Shown in pieces: positions 15,761-26,406 of a DNA stretch of 64,000 nucleotides (position 1 is the stretch's first letter; each line of letters begins with the position of its first letter). The translations under genes were made by a program, and so were the position numbers. Under the pieces are notes generated by a model that saw nothing but the letters and a program-made list of their open reading frames with translations, was not told the origin of the DNA and did not search any database. The stretch comes from Streptomyces ambofaciens ATCC 23877 (GTDB lineage Bacteria; Actinomycetota; Actinomycetes; Streptomycetales; Streptomycetaceae), in contig NZ_CP012382.1 of the NCBI RefSeq assembly GCF_001267885.1, forward strand, positions 1,785,001-1,849,000, read 5' to 3'.

Positions 15761-15807
15761 CCGCCGCGTCGTGGCGCCGATCACGTTCCGTCCTCCCACT
15801 GGACGGC

Positions 15808-15825
15808 ATACCGACTGGTCGGCAT
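15808..15825. promoter_or_regulatory. Candidate TetR operator upstream of the APH-ACAD genes
   Basis: ATACCGACTGGTCGGCAT is a near-perfect 18-bp palindrome (one mismatched pair). It shares 12 consecutive bases with a site upstream of the SDR-ligase operon (21261-21276) and 16 of 18 with a site at 42900-42917. The TetR gene at 18144-18746 between the first two sites is the best candidate binder. Confidence 0.65.
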
Positions 15826-15864
15826 CATGACTCGGGTACTGTACGCCTGCCCGTAGGAGCGATG

Positions 15865-16884
15865 ATGAGCCCCGACCACCCGCCCGGACTCGATCTCGAC
15901 CGGTTGCGCGGCCTGCTCGACCGCGAGCGGCCCGGTCTGGTGACCGGCCCGCTGTCCGGCCGGCTGATCGAGGGCGGACGGTCGAACCTCACCTACGCGG
16001 TCTCGGACGGTACCGCGCGCTGGGTCGTACGGCGTCCCCCGCTCGGCCACGTCCTGGCCACCGCGCACGACATGAAGCGCGAGCACCGCGTGATCAGCGC
16101 GCTGCACCCGACGAACGTGCCGGTGCCGCGGACCGTCCTCCTCTGCGAGGACGAGGAGGTCCTCGGAGCGCCCTTCTACGTCATGGAGTTCGTCGAGGGC
16201 ACCCCGTACCGCACCGCCGACCAGCTCGCTCCGCTCGGCCCCGAGCGCACCCGCTCCGCCGTGCTGAACCTGGTCGACACGCTCGTGGAACTGCACGCGG
16301 TGGACCCCGCCGAGGTGGGCCTCGCGGACTTCGGCCGCCCCGAGGGCTTCCTCGACCGCCAGCTGCGGCGCTGGGCCAAGCAGCTGGACGCCTCCCGCAA
16401 CCGCGACCTGGCCGGCATCGACGAGCTGCACGCCACGCTCGGCCGGGAGCTGCCCGTCTCCCCGGCCCCGGCGGTCGTGCACGGTGACTACCGCCTCGAC
16501 AACGTGCTGATCGACGGCGACGAGATCAAGGCGATCCTCGACTGGGAGATGTCCACGCTCGGGGACCCGCTCACCGACCTCGGCCTGCTGGTGATGTACA
16601 GCATGCCGCTCGGCATGCCCGACTCCCCCGTCTCCACCACCGCCCAGGCCCCCGGCCACCCCGCGCCGTCCGAGCTCGTCGAGCGGTACGCCGAGCGCTC
16701 GGGGCGCGACGTGTCCGCCGTCGCCTGGTACACGGCGTTCGCCTGGTTCAAGCTCGCCGTGATCCTGGAGGGCATCCACTACCGCTACACGCTGGGCCAG
16801 ACGGTCGGCCGCGGTTTCGACCGCATCGGCGATCTCGTCCCCGTCTTCATCGAGCACGGCCTGACCACCCTTCAGGAAGGCTGA
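15865..16884 (+). CDS. APH-type phosphotransferase associated with acyl-CoA dehydrogenase
   Basis: A 339-residue kinase-fold protein. The glycine-rich start RLIEGGRSNLTYAVSDG, the Lys-region WVVRRPPLGHVLATAHDMKR, the catalytic VVHGDYRLDNVLI (HGD...N) and the metal-binding AILDWEMSTLGDPLTDLG are all present. This subfamily is the bacterial form of the APH domain fused to ACAD in animal ACAD10/11. LvaA-type members phosphorylate the 4-hydroxy group of 4-hydroxyacyl-CoA. The ATG at 15865 is favoured over 15862 by AGGAG at 15855-15859. The acyl-CoA dehydrogenase gene follows 6 bp later. Confidence 0.88.
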   Translation: MSPDHPPGLDLDRLRGLLDRERPGLVTGPLSGRLIEGGRSNLTYAVSDGTARWVVRRPPLGHVLATAHDMKREHRVISALHPTNVPVPRTVLLCEDEEVLGAPFYVMEFVEGTPYRTADQLAPLGPERTRSAVLNLVDTLVELHAVDPAEVGLADFGRPEGFLDRQLRRWAKQLDASRNRDLAGIDELHATLGRELPVSPAPAVVHGDYRLDNVLIDGDEIKAILDWEMSTLGDPLTDLGLLVMYSMPLGMPDSPVSTTAQAPGHPAPSELVERYAERSGRDVSAVAWYTAFAWFKLAVILEGIHYRYTLGQTVGRGFDRIGDLVPVFIEHGLTTLQEG

Positions 16885-16890
16885 CCCGTC

Positions 16891-18105
<1,215 letters not shown>

Positions 18106-18114
18106 GCGAGACGG

Positions 18115-18138
18115 CGCCCCCCGGAAGAGCGGGGGGCG
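18115..18138. terminator. Bidirectional terminator between the ACAD and TetR genes
   Basis: A 9-bp stem, CGCCCCCCG with CGGGGGGCG, and loop GAAGAG, between two convergent stop codons. Confidence 0.65.
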
Positions 18139-18143
18139 TCACC

Positions 18144-18746
18144 TCACGGGCGCAGCGCGCGCAGCAGCAGGTCGGCGAGGTGGTCGGCCACTTCCTGCGG
18201 GGTGAGCGGTCCGTCGGGGCGGTACCAGGTGGACAGGTGGTGGACGGAGCCGAAGTGGTAGTCCACCACCAGGGAGGCCGGGGCCTCCTTGGTGAAGACG
18301 CCGGCCTGCTGGCCCTCCTCGATGAGCGCGCGGAAGCGTTCGTGGTAGCGCCGGCGTTCCGCGCGTACCTGCTTGTTCTTCTCCGGGCTCAGCTGGTGCA
18401 TGGAGCGGAAGAAGATCGACGCGTCGTCGAGGTTGTCGATGGTGGTGACGACGACGTCGGCCGCCGCGTCCCGCACCCGCTTCTCGACCGGCTCGTCGGA
18501 GTCCGCGAAGGCGTCCAGGCGTTCCTGCTGGAGGCGCAGCACCCGCGCGTACACCTCGTGCAGCAGGTCGTCCTTGGAGCCGAAGTAGTGGTACAGGGCC
18601 CCCTTGGTGACGCCGGCCGCCTCCACGATCTCCTGTACCGAGGTGCGGTCGTAGCCCTGCTCCGCGAAGAGCCGGGTGGCGGCGGCCAGGAGCCGCTGCG
18701 GCACCGGAGTGCCGTCCCCGTCCGTGGTCCTGGGCACTGCCGTCAC
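18144..18746 (-). CDS. TetR-family regulator of the acyl-CoA module
   Basis: A 200-residue repressor. The HTH is in AATRLFAEQGYDRTSVQEIV followed by EAAGVTKGALYHYFGSKDDL, the classical TetR pattern. The C-terminal all-helical domain (residues about 75-200) should bind an acyl-CoA or related ligand. GGAAAGG just before the GTG at 18746 supports that start; a second in-frame GTG lies 9 bp later. It sits between the APH-ACAD pair and the ligase-SDR pair. Matching palindromes at 15808-15825 and 21261-21276 flank the whole module. It is transcribed with the ligase gene (25-bp gap). Confidence 0.87.
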   Translation of the reverse strand: MTAVPRTTDGDGTPVPQRLLAAATRLFAEQGYDRTSVQEIVEAAGVTKGALYHYFGSKDDLLHEVYARVLRLQQERLDAFADSDEPVEKRVRDAAADVVVTTIDNLDDASIFFRSMHQLSPEKNKQVRAERRRYHERFRALIEEGQQAGVFTKEAPASLVVDYHFGSVHHLSTWYRPDGPLTPQEVADHLADLLLRALRP

Positions 18747-18771
18747 CTGCCTTTCCGTTGTCAGTGTCCGT

Positions 18772-20442
18772 TCACTGTCCGTCCTGGTGTGCACGGGAAC
18801 GCAGTTCCCGACGGAGGATCTTCCCACTCGCCGTCTTCGGCAGTTCGGGCAGGATCTCCACCTGGCGCGGGTACTTGTACGCGGCCAGTTTCTCCTCGCA
18901 GTAGGCGGCGAGCGCGTCCGGGTCCGTCTCGGCACCCGGACGGAGGCTGATGTACGCCTTGACGGTCTCGCCGCGGTACCCGTCGGGCACGCCGACGACG
19001 GCGGCCTCGCGCACCGCCGGGTGGGTGTAGAGCACGTCCTCGACCTCGCGCGGCCAGACCTTGAAGCCGGACGCGTTGATCATGTCCTTCTTGCGGTCGA
19101 CGACGTAGAGCCACCCCTGGGCGTCCATGAAGCCGATGTCGCCGGTGCGCAGCTCGCCGCCGGGGAAGGTCTCGGCGGTGGCGTCGGGACGGCGCCAGTA
19201 GCCGGGGACGACCTGCGGGCCGCTCACGACGATCTCGCCCTGCTCCCCGAAGGGCACCTCGGCGCCCTGCTCGTCGACGATCCGGACCACGGTCTCGGGG
19301 CCGGGCACGCCGACGGCGAGGGTCCCGGAGACCGGGTCGACGGGCGCCTCCAGGTGGGGCGGTACGGAGGCGCAGGGGGCGGTGCACTCGGTCAGCCCGT
19401 AGCCGTTGCGGATGTACGGTCCGAAGCCGGCCCGGAACTTCTCGACCAGGGCGGGCGGCAGCGGGGCGCCGCCGGAGGAGATGTTCGCGAAGGACGCGAA
19501 GTGCTCGCGGGTCACCGACGGGTGGGCGGCCAGCGCCATGAAGGCGGTGGACGGGCCGACCGTGTAATGCGGCCGGTGCTCCGCGAAGGCGTCCAGCACG
19601 ACACCCGCCTCGAAGCGGTAGGCCAGGACGAGCGTGCCCACGCTGTTCAGGCAGGCGCCGAACTCGCAGACCATGCCGGTGATGTGGAACAGCGGCGCCA
19701 GCGCGAAGTAGACCGGTGCCTCGGGCAGACCGAGCCCGGTGCGCTGCCGCTCGGCGTTGTACATGATGTTGCGGTGCGTGTTGGTGGCGCCCTTGGGCGT
19801 GCCGCTGGTGCCCGAGGTGTAGCTGATGAGCGCGGTGTCGTCCGGGCGCGGGTCGCGGCCCTCGGGCGCCCTGTGGCCGGTGCGGGCCACCTCCGCGAGG
19901 TCGTCGGCGTCGGCGGCCCGCGGCAGCCGCTCGAACGTCAGGACGCGCTCGTCCCGGCGGCTCTGGAAGTCCAGCTCGCAGCCGGTGAGCACGATCCGCA
20001 CCGGCGAGTCGGCGGCCGCCTCCCGCAGGTACGACTCCCAGGCCCGGTCGGAGCAGATCAGGGCGGCCACCTCGCCGTCCCGCAGGACGTGCCCGACCTC
20101 CCCGGCCTTGTACATGGGGTTGACGGGCACGACCACCGCGCCGGCCTTCCAGGCGCCCAGCACCGCGAGCACGAAGTGCGGCGAGTTCTGCAGGAGGACC
20201 GCCACCCGGTCGCCGCGCTCCAGGCCGCGTGCGGCGAGGTGCCCGGCGACGGAGTCGCTCAGCTCGTCCACCTCGCGGTAGCCGAGGCGGCCGTCGAAGT
20301 AGGCGAGGAAGGTGCGGTCGGGGGCCTCGGCGGCGGCCCGGCGCAGGGCGTGCACCAGGGACGGCTCCGGGGTCAGCGGCGCCTTCTGGGCGTCGGTCAG
20401 CAGGTCCAGCCAGGGCTTGACCGCGTAGCGGGAGCCGGTCAT
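18772..20442 (-). CDS. AMP-forming acyl-CoA synthetase
   Basis: A 556-residue ANL-superfamily ligase. The adenylate-binding P-loop is TALISYTSGTSGTPKGATNT (YTSGTSGTPKG, about residues 205-215). Further motifs are YGLTECTAPC (A5), the A7/A8 region ELRTGDIGFMDAQGWLYVVD-RKKDMI, and the catalytic Lys near the end in KTASGKILRRELR. It converts a free carboxylic acid, ATP and CoA to the acyl-CoA. The ATG at 20442 overlaps the stop codon of the SDR gene by 4 bp (ATGA), so the two are translationally coupled. It is the entry step of the module. Confidence 0.92.
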   Translation of the reverse strand: MTGSRYAVKPWLDLLTDAQKAPLTPEPSLVHALRRAAAEAPDRTFLAYFDGRLGYREVDELSDSVAGHLAARGLERGDRVAVLLQNSPHFVLAVLGAWKAGAVVVPVNPMYKAGEVGHVLRDGEVAALICSDRAWESYLREAAADSPVRIVLTGCELDFQSRRDERVLTFERLPRAADADDLAEVARTGHRAPEGRDPRPDDTALISYTSGTSGTPKGATNTHRNIMYNAERQRTGLGLPEAPVYFALAPLFHITGMVCEFGACLNSVGTLVLAYRFEAGVVLDAFAEHRPHYTVGPSTAFMALAAHPSVTREHFASFANISSGGAPLPPALVEKFRAGFGPYIRNGYGLTECTAPCASVPPHLEAPVDPVSGTLAVGVPGPETVVRIVDEQGAEVPFGEQGEIVVSGPQVVPGYWRRPDATAETFPGGELRTGDIGFMDAQGWLYVVDRKKDMINASGFKVWPREVEDVLYTHPAVREAAVVGVPDGYRGETVKAYISLRPGAETDPDALAAYCEEKLAAYKYPRQVEILPELPKTASGKILRRELRSRAHQDGQ

Positions 20443-21209
20443 CGGGCCGCCGCCTCCTCCCACTGCCGCTGGAGGCGGTTCATGCCGTGCAGCCAGCGGT
20501 CCGGCTCGGTGGCGCGGGCCTGGTAGTACTCGGCGACCTCGGGGTGCGGGAGGATCAGGAACCGGTCCTCCTCGATGCCCTGGAAGAGGGCCGCCGCCAC
20601 GTCCTCGGGCTCGATGGCGGTCGGCGCGAGCACCAGGTCGCCCGCGCTGCCGCTCGCGGTGAGCATGTCGGTGCGCACGCCCTGCGGGCAGATGGCGTGG
20701 ACCTTGATGCCGCGGTGGCGGTAGGTCAGGGACAGCCACTCGGCGAAGGCGTAGGCGCCGTGCTTGGTCACGCTGTAGGGCGCGGCACCGATCATGGTGA
20801 GCAGTCCGGCGGCGGAGACGGTGGAGACGAAACGGCCGCTGCCGCGCTCCAGCCAGTCCGGGATCAGTTCGTGCGCCGCCCGTACGTGTGCCATGACGTT
20901 GACGTCCCAGGCGAGGGCCCAGACGGCCTCGCCGGCCGCCTCGGTGCCCCCGGAGCCGACGCCCGCGTTGGCGCAGTACACGTCGACCCTGCCGTCCAGC
21001 GCCTCACGCGCCTCGGTGACGATCGCCGAGGCGTCGCCCGGGACGGCGACGGCGCCGATCTCGTCGGCCACGGCCTTCGCCCGGTCGGCGTCCAGGTCGT
21101 TGACGACGACCCGGGCCCCCTCGGCCGCGAAGCGGCGGGCCAGCGCGGCACCGATGCCGCCTCCCGCCCCGGTGACCACGACTCCGGCATCCTGCACGGC
21201 TTCCACCAT
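20439..21209 (-). CDS. Short-chain dehydrogenase/reductase
   Basis: A 256-residue SDR. The nucleotide motif is VVVTGAGGGIGAALARRFAA (TGAGGGIG, residues about 13-20). Then come NAGVGSG, the catalytic Ser region VSTVSAAGLLTMIG, and YSVTKHGAYAFAEWL (Y..TK for the usual YxxxK, residues about 154-158). The Asp after beta-2 (NDLDADR) suggests NAD(H) use. It is the first gene of the SDR-ligase operon, with AAGGAG before its ATG and an operator-like palindrome about 50 bp upstream. In the Lva-like reading it would oxidise a 3-hydroxyacyl-CoA. Confidence 0.9.
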   Translation of the reverse strand: MVEAVQDAGVVVTGAGGGIGAALARRFAAEGARVVVNDLDADRAKAVADEIGAVAVPGDASAIVTEAREALDGRVDVYCANAGVGSGGTEAAGEAVWALAWDVNVMAHVRAAHELIPDWLERGSGRFVSTVSAAGLLTMIGAAPYSVTKHGAYAFAEWLSLTYRHRGIKVHAICPQGVRTDMLTASGSAGDLVLAPTAIEPEDVAAALFQGIEEDRFLILPHPEVAEYYQARATEPDRWLHGMNRLQRQWEEAAAR

Positions 21210-21260
21210 CGTCTCCTTCGACACGGCTCGGGCACTGCTGGCTCCCCGTTGCAGCGCCAG

Positions 21261-21276
21261 ACTAACCAGTCGGTAT
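21261..21276. promoter_or_regulatory. Candidate TetR operator upstream of the SDR-ligase operon
   Basis: On the minus strand ATACCGACTGGTTAGT. It shares ATACCGACTGGT with the site at 15808-15825, on the other side of the module. It lies 52 bp upstream of the SDR start codon, in promoter position. Confidence 0.6.
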
Positions 21277-21380
21277 GTGCGACGGAAGAGGCGAACCGCG
21301 GTTCGCCTCGTTCCGCGCGGACGGGGGCGCGGGTTAGCGTGCGTGCGCATGACACCCGCCGCGATCACGGAGGTCACCGC

Positions 21381-22637
21381 ATGACGCTGTCCAGACGGTC
21401 CCTGCTCGCCACCACGGCCGCGGTGGCGGCCACCACCACGGCCGCCGCGACCGGCACGGCGCAGGCGGCGCCCGCCGGGCACGGGGGCCGCCGGCTGCGC
21501 ACCGGCTTCGAGCGCCTCGCCGACGACGGCTACGCCCTCCTCGACGGGCAGCGGGTGGGCGTCGTCACCAACCCGACCGGCATCACCCGGGACGTGCGCC
21601 ACATCGTCGACGTCATGCACGCCGACGACCGGGTGAACCTGACCGCCGTCTTCGGCCCCGAGCACGGTTTCCGGGGCACCGCGCAGGCCGGCGGCTCCGA
21701 GGGCCGGTACGACGACCCCGCGACCGGACTGCCGGTCTACGACACGTACCTGAAGAGCGGGCAGCCGCTGGCGGACGTCTTCACGGCGTCCGGCGTGGAC
21801 ACCGTCGTCTTCGACATCCAGGACGCGGGCGCGCGCTTCTACACGTACATCTGGACGCTGTTCGACTGCATGGAGGCGGCCGGGCTCGCGGGCAAGCGGT
21901 TCGTCGTCCTGGACCGGCCCAACCCGGTGACGGGGCGGGCGGCCCTCGGCCCGGTCCTGCACGAGGAGTTCGCGACCTTCGTGGGCCGCAAGCCCATCTC
22001 CCAGGCGCACGGCATGACCGTCGCCGAGCTGGCGCGGCTCTTCAACGGCGAGTTCCTCCGGTCGCCGGTGCCGCTGGAGACGGTGGCCATGTCGGGCTGG
22101 CGGCGTTCGGACTTCTACGACGCCTCCGGGCTGCCCTGGGTGCCGCCGAGCCCGAACATGCCGACGCCGGAGTGCGCGCTGGTGTACTCGGGGACGTGCC
22201 TGTTCGAGGGCACGAACCTGTCCGAGGGGCGCGGCACCACCCGCCCCTTCGAACTGCTCGGCGCCGAGGGCGTCGACGGGAACTGGGCCGCCGCCGCGAA
22301 CGAGCTCGGCCTGCCCGGCGTGCGGTTCCGCGAGGCGTACTTCGCGCCCACCTTCTCCAAGTTCCAGGGGAAGACCGTGGGGGGCGTGCAGCTCCACGTG
22401 CACGACCGGGCCGCCCTCGACCCGGTGCGCACGGGGATCGCCCTCCTGGTGACGGCGAAGCGGACCTGGGACGGCTTCGCCTGGCGGCCGGACAACTGGA
22501 TCGACAAGCTCACCGGCTCCACACAGGTGCGGACGATGATCGACGCGGGTGCGGACACCGACGAGGTGGTGGGCGGCTGGGAGAGCGAACTGGCGGCGTT
22601 CCGAAGGACGCGCCGCCAGTACCTCCTCTACCGGTGA
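21381..22637 (+). CDS. Exported NamZ-type (DUF1343, GH171) exo-beta-N-acetylmuramidase
   Basis: A 418-residue secreted protein. The N-terminus MTLSRRSLLATTAAVAATTT is a twin-arginine signal (SRRSLL) cleaved near ...GTAQA. The DUF1343 core starts at GFERLADDGYALLDGQRVGV and contains TNPTGITRD, AVFGPEHGFRG, VFDIQDAGARFYTYIWTL, LDRPNPVTG, FEGTNLSEGRGTTRPFELLG and, near the end, TGIALLVTAKRTW. The characterised B. subtilis NamZ removes terminal MurNAc from peptidoglycan fragments, so cell-wall recycling or scavenging outside the membrane is likely. GGAGG precedes the ATG. The penicillin-acylase gene converges with it. Confidence 0.88.
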   Translation: MTLSRRSLLATTAAVAATTTAAATGTAQAAPAGHGGRRLRTGFERLADDGYALLDGQRVGVVTNPTGITRDVRHIVDVMHADDRVNLTAVFGPEHGFRGTAQAGGSEGRYDDPATGLPVYDTYLKSGQPLADVFTASGVDTVVFDIQDAGARFYTYIWTLFDCMEAAGLAGKRFVVLDRPNPVTGRAALGPVLHEEFATFVGRKPISQAHGMTVAELARLFNGEFLRSPVPLETVAMSGWRRSDFYDASGLPWVPPSPNMPTPECALVYSGTCLFEGTNLSEGRGTTRPFELLGAEGVDGNWAAAANELGLPGVRFREAYFAPTFSKFQGKTVGGVQLHVHDRAALDPVRTGIALLVTAKRTWDGFAWRPDNWIDKLTGSTQVRTMIDAGADTDEVVGGWESELAAFRRTRRQYLLYR

Positions 22638-22653
22638 GTCCGCGGCCGGCCGG

Positions 22654-25485
22654 TCACCGGTGGGACGTGAACTCCACGACCTGCTGGTAGGTCGGCCGGT
22701 TCTGCCAGCCGATCCCGCCGTGCTTGATGCCGCCGAGGGTGCGGTGGATCACGGAGTCGGCGCACCACTGGTCGCCCGCCGCGCAGTGGTCGTCGCCGGG
22801 GTAGACCTGGGCGGCCGTGCGGCCCGCCGCTTCCTCGAGGGTGGCGACCAGGGTGTCCCGGCAGGCGGCGAGGTCGCCGCCCCCGCAGTACTCGCGCGCG
22901 AGGGGCCCATCGACGGGCTCGCCGAGCACGGCCCGGAGGTCCTTGTCGACATAGCTCCACCAGCCGTACTGGAAGGCGCTGCCGGCGTGTGCGCCGGTCG
23001 GGCCGTGGGCGGCGGACGGGGACTCGTCGACGGGGATGTTCCGGGTGAAGGCGGTGTACAGCTCGCTGCCCAGGCCGGGTTCGAACTCGGCCTTCACCAG
23101 CAGCGGCCACCAGGCGTCCAGCGTGCGGATCGCGTCGGCGTGGGCGTACTTCCTCGAGCCCGCCGAGGTCTCCGTGCGCAGGGCGCCCGCCCCGAGCCAC
23201 GCCCGGAGTCCGTCCACGGCCGCCGCGGCCGCCGGGTCGGTCACCGGCGCGGAGTCGATCACCTTGAGCAGGTCGGGCAGTACGGCCTCGGCCCGCAGGT
23301 CGGCGAGCCCCGCCTCGGCCATCGCCCGCACCAGCGCGGCCCGGGTGACACCGCCCTCGGCGACCAGCTTCCTCACCCGGTCGTCGAGCAGGTCGCCGCG
23401 GTGGACGGAACCGTTGCCCCAGGGGGCGGTGGTGTAGTCCTTGGCCTGCTTGTTGTTCCACGAGACGTAGTAGTCCTGGTCGAGCGACCGGGGGTGGGCG
23501 GACGGGGGCGTGTAGCGGGCGGTGTTGGCGGCCGGGTCCCAGTCCGCCCACTCGTACGGCGGGCGCGCCCAGACCGGGAAGTCGGCGTCGACGCCGTCCG
23601 CCCGCACCGGATTGTCGCCGCTGTTGTAGTACGCCGTGCGCTCGGAGTCGGCGTAGAACCAGTTGAAGGTGTAGTTGATGTTCTGGACGGCGCTCTGGAA
23701 GCGCTCGGGACCGGTCAGGTAGTCGGGGTCGTTCAGCATCTGGAAGCCGATGATCGAGTCGGCCTCGTGCAGGTACGAGGAGCGCAGCGTCACGTAGGCG
23801 ACCTTCTTGCCGCCGACGGTGGCGCGGTACTCGACCGGGCCGTACTTCGTGCGCCAGACCCGCATCGTGTAGGAGCCGGCCGCGGTGGAGTCGGCGACCG
23901 TCGGTTTCCAGGCGTTCTTGCGCTCGATCTTCTCCATCGGCGTGCAGGTGCCGCGGTGCAGGTAGTGGTAGTCGTCCTGGCACAGCTCGACGGCGTAGGT
24001 GTCGATGATGTCCTGGCCCGAGGTGGTCGCGCTCCACGCGTAGTCCTGGCCGCGGCCGAGTTCGACGTACATGCTCAGGCCCGCGAAGGAGGCGCCGCGG
24101 GCGCTGATGCCGGGGCCCTGGATCTCCTGGAGCATGAGGAGCTGGGGGGCGAAGTAGCCGGTCTGCGGGCCGAAGACGGCGACCGGGTGACCGCTCGCGG
24201 TGTGCTCGCCGCTGACGACGAGGGCGTTGGACATGCCGCGCCGGGCCGAGGTGACGGCTGTGTCCGCCGCCCTCGCCGAGGCGCCGGCCGCCGCCGGGCC
24301 GCCCGCGCCGCCGGTGCGGTCGTGGACCAGCGGCTCGGCCGTGACCGAGCCGGCGTCGGGAAGGGCGCGCCCCCGGGGGTCGTCCGGCCTGGGCAGGTAC
24401 GGGAAGCTGCCGTCCTGCTGTGTGAGGACAGCCTCGGGATCGTTGCGCTGGCGGAAGGACTCCCAGACCTCGGTCCCCTCGGCGACGCCGTGCTTCTCCT
24501 GGGCGACGAGCAGCGACAGGGCGTTGCTGACCTCGCCGCCGCCGCCCGAGCCGAAGAGGGAGCCGATCACGGAGGCCAGGGCGATCAGGTCGGTGCGCTT
24601 GAAGCGCTCGATCGTGCCCGCGTTGGTGAGGGCGTTCTTGTGGCCGGTCAGCACGTACTCGCCGGGGAAGTAGCGGCCCTTGTCGGAGGCGTCGATGTAG
24701 GCGTTGATGCCGGCGACGTAGGCGTCCACGTCGGCCAGGGCCAGCTCGCCGCGCTCGCCGGCCTTGGCGGCGGCGCTGAGGATCTGCGCCTCGAGGTCGG
24801 CCTCGGTGTACGGGGCGCTGCGCCAGAACTGCTGCTCCAGGCCCTGATTGGCCGGGGCGCCGCCGGCGAAGGGGGTCAACTGGCCGCGTCCGACGTGCCG
24901 GAAGAGGTCCATGAGCCACAGCCGGTCCTGGGCCGCCGCGTACCCCGCGCCGAACTCGGTGCCGTAGCGGGTCGTGCCGGTGATGTGCGGCACACCGGTC
25001 CTCTTGTCGCGCACGATCGTCACGTCACCGCGTCCGGCGGGGCGGACGGTGGAGGCCACCTGGCCGGCGGGGACACCGAACGAGGCGTCGTTGAAGAAGT
25101 CGTTGATCTTGTCGTTGGTGAGGCCGGAGTAGCCGGTGGCGAGCTTCGCGTAGGGCCCGAGCTGATCCTCGGCGTGGGCCGGCTGGGTGCCGAAGGCCTG
25201 GTTGAGGAGGATCTGGGCGAGCGTGGCGTTGCCGTTCTGGCCGGGCGGCAGGATGTCGGAACACTGGCCGCCGCAGTGGTCGTTCGCCGCCGTCCCGGCG
25301 GTCGCCGCGGTGGCCTGTTCCGGGGCCCGGTCCGCGGAGGGGTCCGTTCCGGCGGCCATCGCGGGGGAAAGCGGTGACAGAAGACCGGCAACGAGGGCGC
25401 ATACGGAAGCGCCCTTCAGGAACCCGTGGAAGCCGCGGGGAGTTCTCAGTCTGTCGAGGGCGTTGCGTGGGGTGCGCCGTGGCAT
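22654..25485 (-). CDS. Secreted penicillin-acylase-family (Ntn-hydrolase) enzyme
   Basis: A 943-residue precursor with a long signal peptide ending near LSPLSPAMAA (residue 45). The alpha-subunit region begins VTIVRDKRTGVPHITGTTRY. The autoproteolytic site is GMSNALVVSG: Ser419 would become the N-terminal nucleophile of the beta subunit, followed by VAVFGPQTGYFAPQLLMLQE. In the family the precursor folds, removes a spacer and yields an alpha/beta heterodimer that hydrolyses acyl amides such as N-acyl-homoserine lactones, cyclic lipopeptides or beta-lactam side chains. At over 900 residues it is longer than penicillin G acylase and matches the actinobacterial acylases. GGAGG precedes the ATG. 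Confidence 0.88.
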   Translation of the reverse strand: MPRRTPRNALDRLRTPRGFHGFLKGASVCALVAGLLSPLSPAMAAGTDPSADRAPEQATAATAGTAANDHCGGQCSDILPPGQNGNATLAQILLNQAFGTQPAHAEDQLGPYAKLATGYSGLTNDKINDFFNDASFGVPAGQVASTVRPAGRGDVTIVRDKRTGVPHITGTTRYGTEFGAGYAAAQDRLWLMDLFRHVGRGQLTPFAGGAPANQGLEQQFWRSAPYTEADLEAQILSAAAKAGERGELALADVDAYVAGINAYIDASDKGRYFPGEYVLTGHKNALTNAGTIERFKRTDLIALASVIGSLFGSGGGGEVSNALSLLVAQEKHGVAEGTEVWESFRQRNDPEAVLTQQDGSFPYLPRPDDPRGRALPDAGSVTAEPLVHDRTGGAGGPAAAGASARAADTAVTSARRGMSNALVVSGEHTASGHPVAVFGPQTGYFAPQLLMLQEIQGPGISARGASFAGLSMYVELGRGQDYAWSATTSGQDIIDTYAVELCQDDYHYLHRGTCTPMEKIERKNAWKPTVADSTAAGSYTMRVWRTKYGPVEYRATVGGKKVAYVTLRSSYLHEADSIIGFQMLNDPDYLTGPERFQSAVQNINYTFNWFYADSERTAYYNSGDNPVRADGVDADFPVWARPPYEWADWDPAANTARYTPPSAHPRSLDQDYYVSWNNKQAKDYTTAPWGNGSVHRGDLLDDRVRKLVAEGGVTRAALVRAMAEAGLADLRAEAVLPDLLKVIDSAPVTDPAAAAAVDGLRAWLGAGALRTETSAGSRKYAHADAIRTLDAWWPLLVKAEFEPGLGSELYTAFTRNIPVDESPSAAHGPTGAHAGSAFQYGWWSYVDKDLRAVLGEPVDGPLAREYCGGGDLAACRDTLVATLEEAAGRTAAQVYPGDDHCAAGDQWCADSVIHRTLGGIKHGGIGWQNRPTYQQVVEFTSHR

Positions 25486-25707
25486 GGCAGCTCCTCCCGA
25501 CGGGGGTGTGGCGGGACGTTACCGCCGGTATCCCCGAGTGGGAAGGTGAACATGCGTCACTTTTTTGGAGTGGGTGGATCGGCTGATGAGGGGCATCGGA
25601 AATCGGATGGAGCCGATTCGCGTGTCGATACGTCTATTCGGCGACGTCCGTACGACGACGCCGAAGTGACCGAAGTGCAGGTGCAGGTGTGACGGAGGTG
25701 CAGGGCG

Positions 25708-26310
25708 ATGGCCGGTTTCCGAAGTCTGGCGAGACAGGTCCGCGATCCACGGTGCGACCTGGCGCTGCGGCGCTATTCACTGCGCAAGTGCCTTGAGCGG
25801 TTCGCCCCTTACGGGCACAGGGCGACCTGGGACCATCTGTGCTCCCGGGCCGGGTTCGGACCCGAGGACCGCTCTCCCGAACCGGCGCGGCTCGTGGCCG
25901 CACTGGAGGAGCTGGAGGCGGCGCGCTCGGTGTGGCTGGCCTACGAGGGCGAGTTCGCCGAGCGACGCAGGAAGGAGAAGCACGACGGGCTGCGCAGGCC
26001 GGGCAGCGTCGACGACTGGCACCGGCTGACCTGGGGCGGTTTCGGGGTCGCCTGGTGCGACGACCCCCGCGTCCATCCCGACGGACCACTGGCCGAGGTG
26101 CTGCGGAATCTCATCTCCGCGCTGGAGCGCGCGCCCGGGTCCGTGTGCCCGGTGTGCGACGGGGAGCAGCTCGTCTGGAAGTACGACCTGGATCACGAGC
26201 CCTCGACGGGGCCCGTCTGCACGGACTGCGGGATCCTCGTCCCGCGGCCCGTCCTCACCCCGGACGCGCTGGCGGACGCCCGCCGGGGACGGCTGCTGAT
26301 GTCGGCCTAG
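25708..26310 (+). CDS. Hypothetical protein with C-terminal zinc ribbon
   Basis: A 200-residue soluble protein. The N-terminal half is helical and basic (SLARQVRDPRCDLALRRYSL). The middle contains the WGGFGVAWCDDPRVHPDG segment. The C-terminal CPVCDGEQLVW and CTDCGILVPRP form a two-CxxC zinc ribbon. I do not recognise the family. GGAGGTGCAGGG lies before the ATG. It lies 222 bp from the divergent acylase gene in an unusually AT-rich spacer for this window. Nucleic-acid or protein binding is possible but unproven. Confidence 0.75.
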   Translation: MAGFRSLARQVRDPRCDLALRRYSLRKCLERFAPYGHRATWDHLCSRAGFGPEDRSPEPARLVAALEELEAARSVWLAYEGEFAERRRKEKHDGLRRPGSVDDWHRLTWGGFGVAWCDDPRVHPDGPLAEVLRNLISALERAPGSVCPVCDGEQLVWKYDLDHEPSTGPVCTDCGILVPRPVLTPDALADARRGRLLMSA

Positions 26311-26406
26311 CCGGCCCGGGGGTGTGCAGGGGATGCCGCACCCCCGACGGCCCGTGCGGGACCGCGGCCGACGCGTGGCGGCCGTGGCGACGGGCACCAT
26401 GGGGAG

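Noticed and set aside
25601..25618. AATCGG-N6-CCGATT inverted repeat and a CCATCC motif upstream of the acylase gene
   Set aside because: No CCGAAT at the correct spacing for a SigK promoter, and the inverted repeat has no second copy in the window. Too weak to call.
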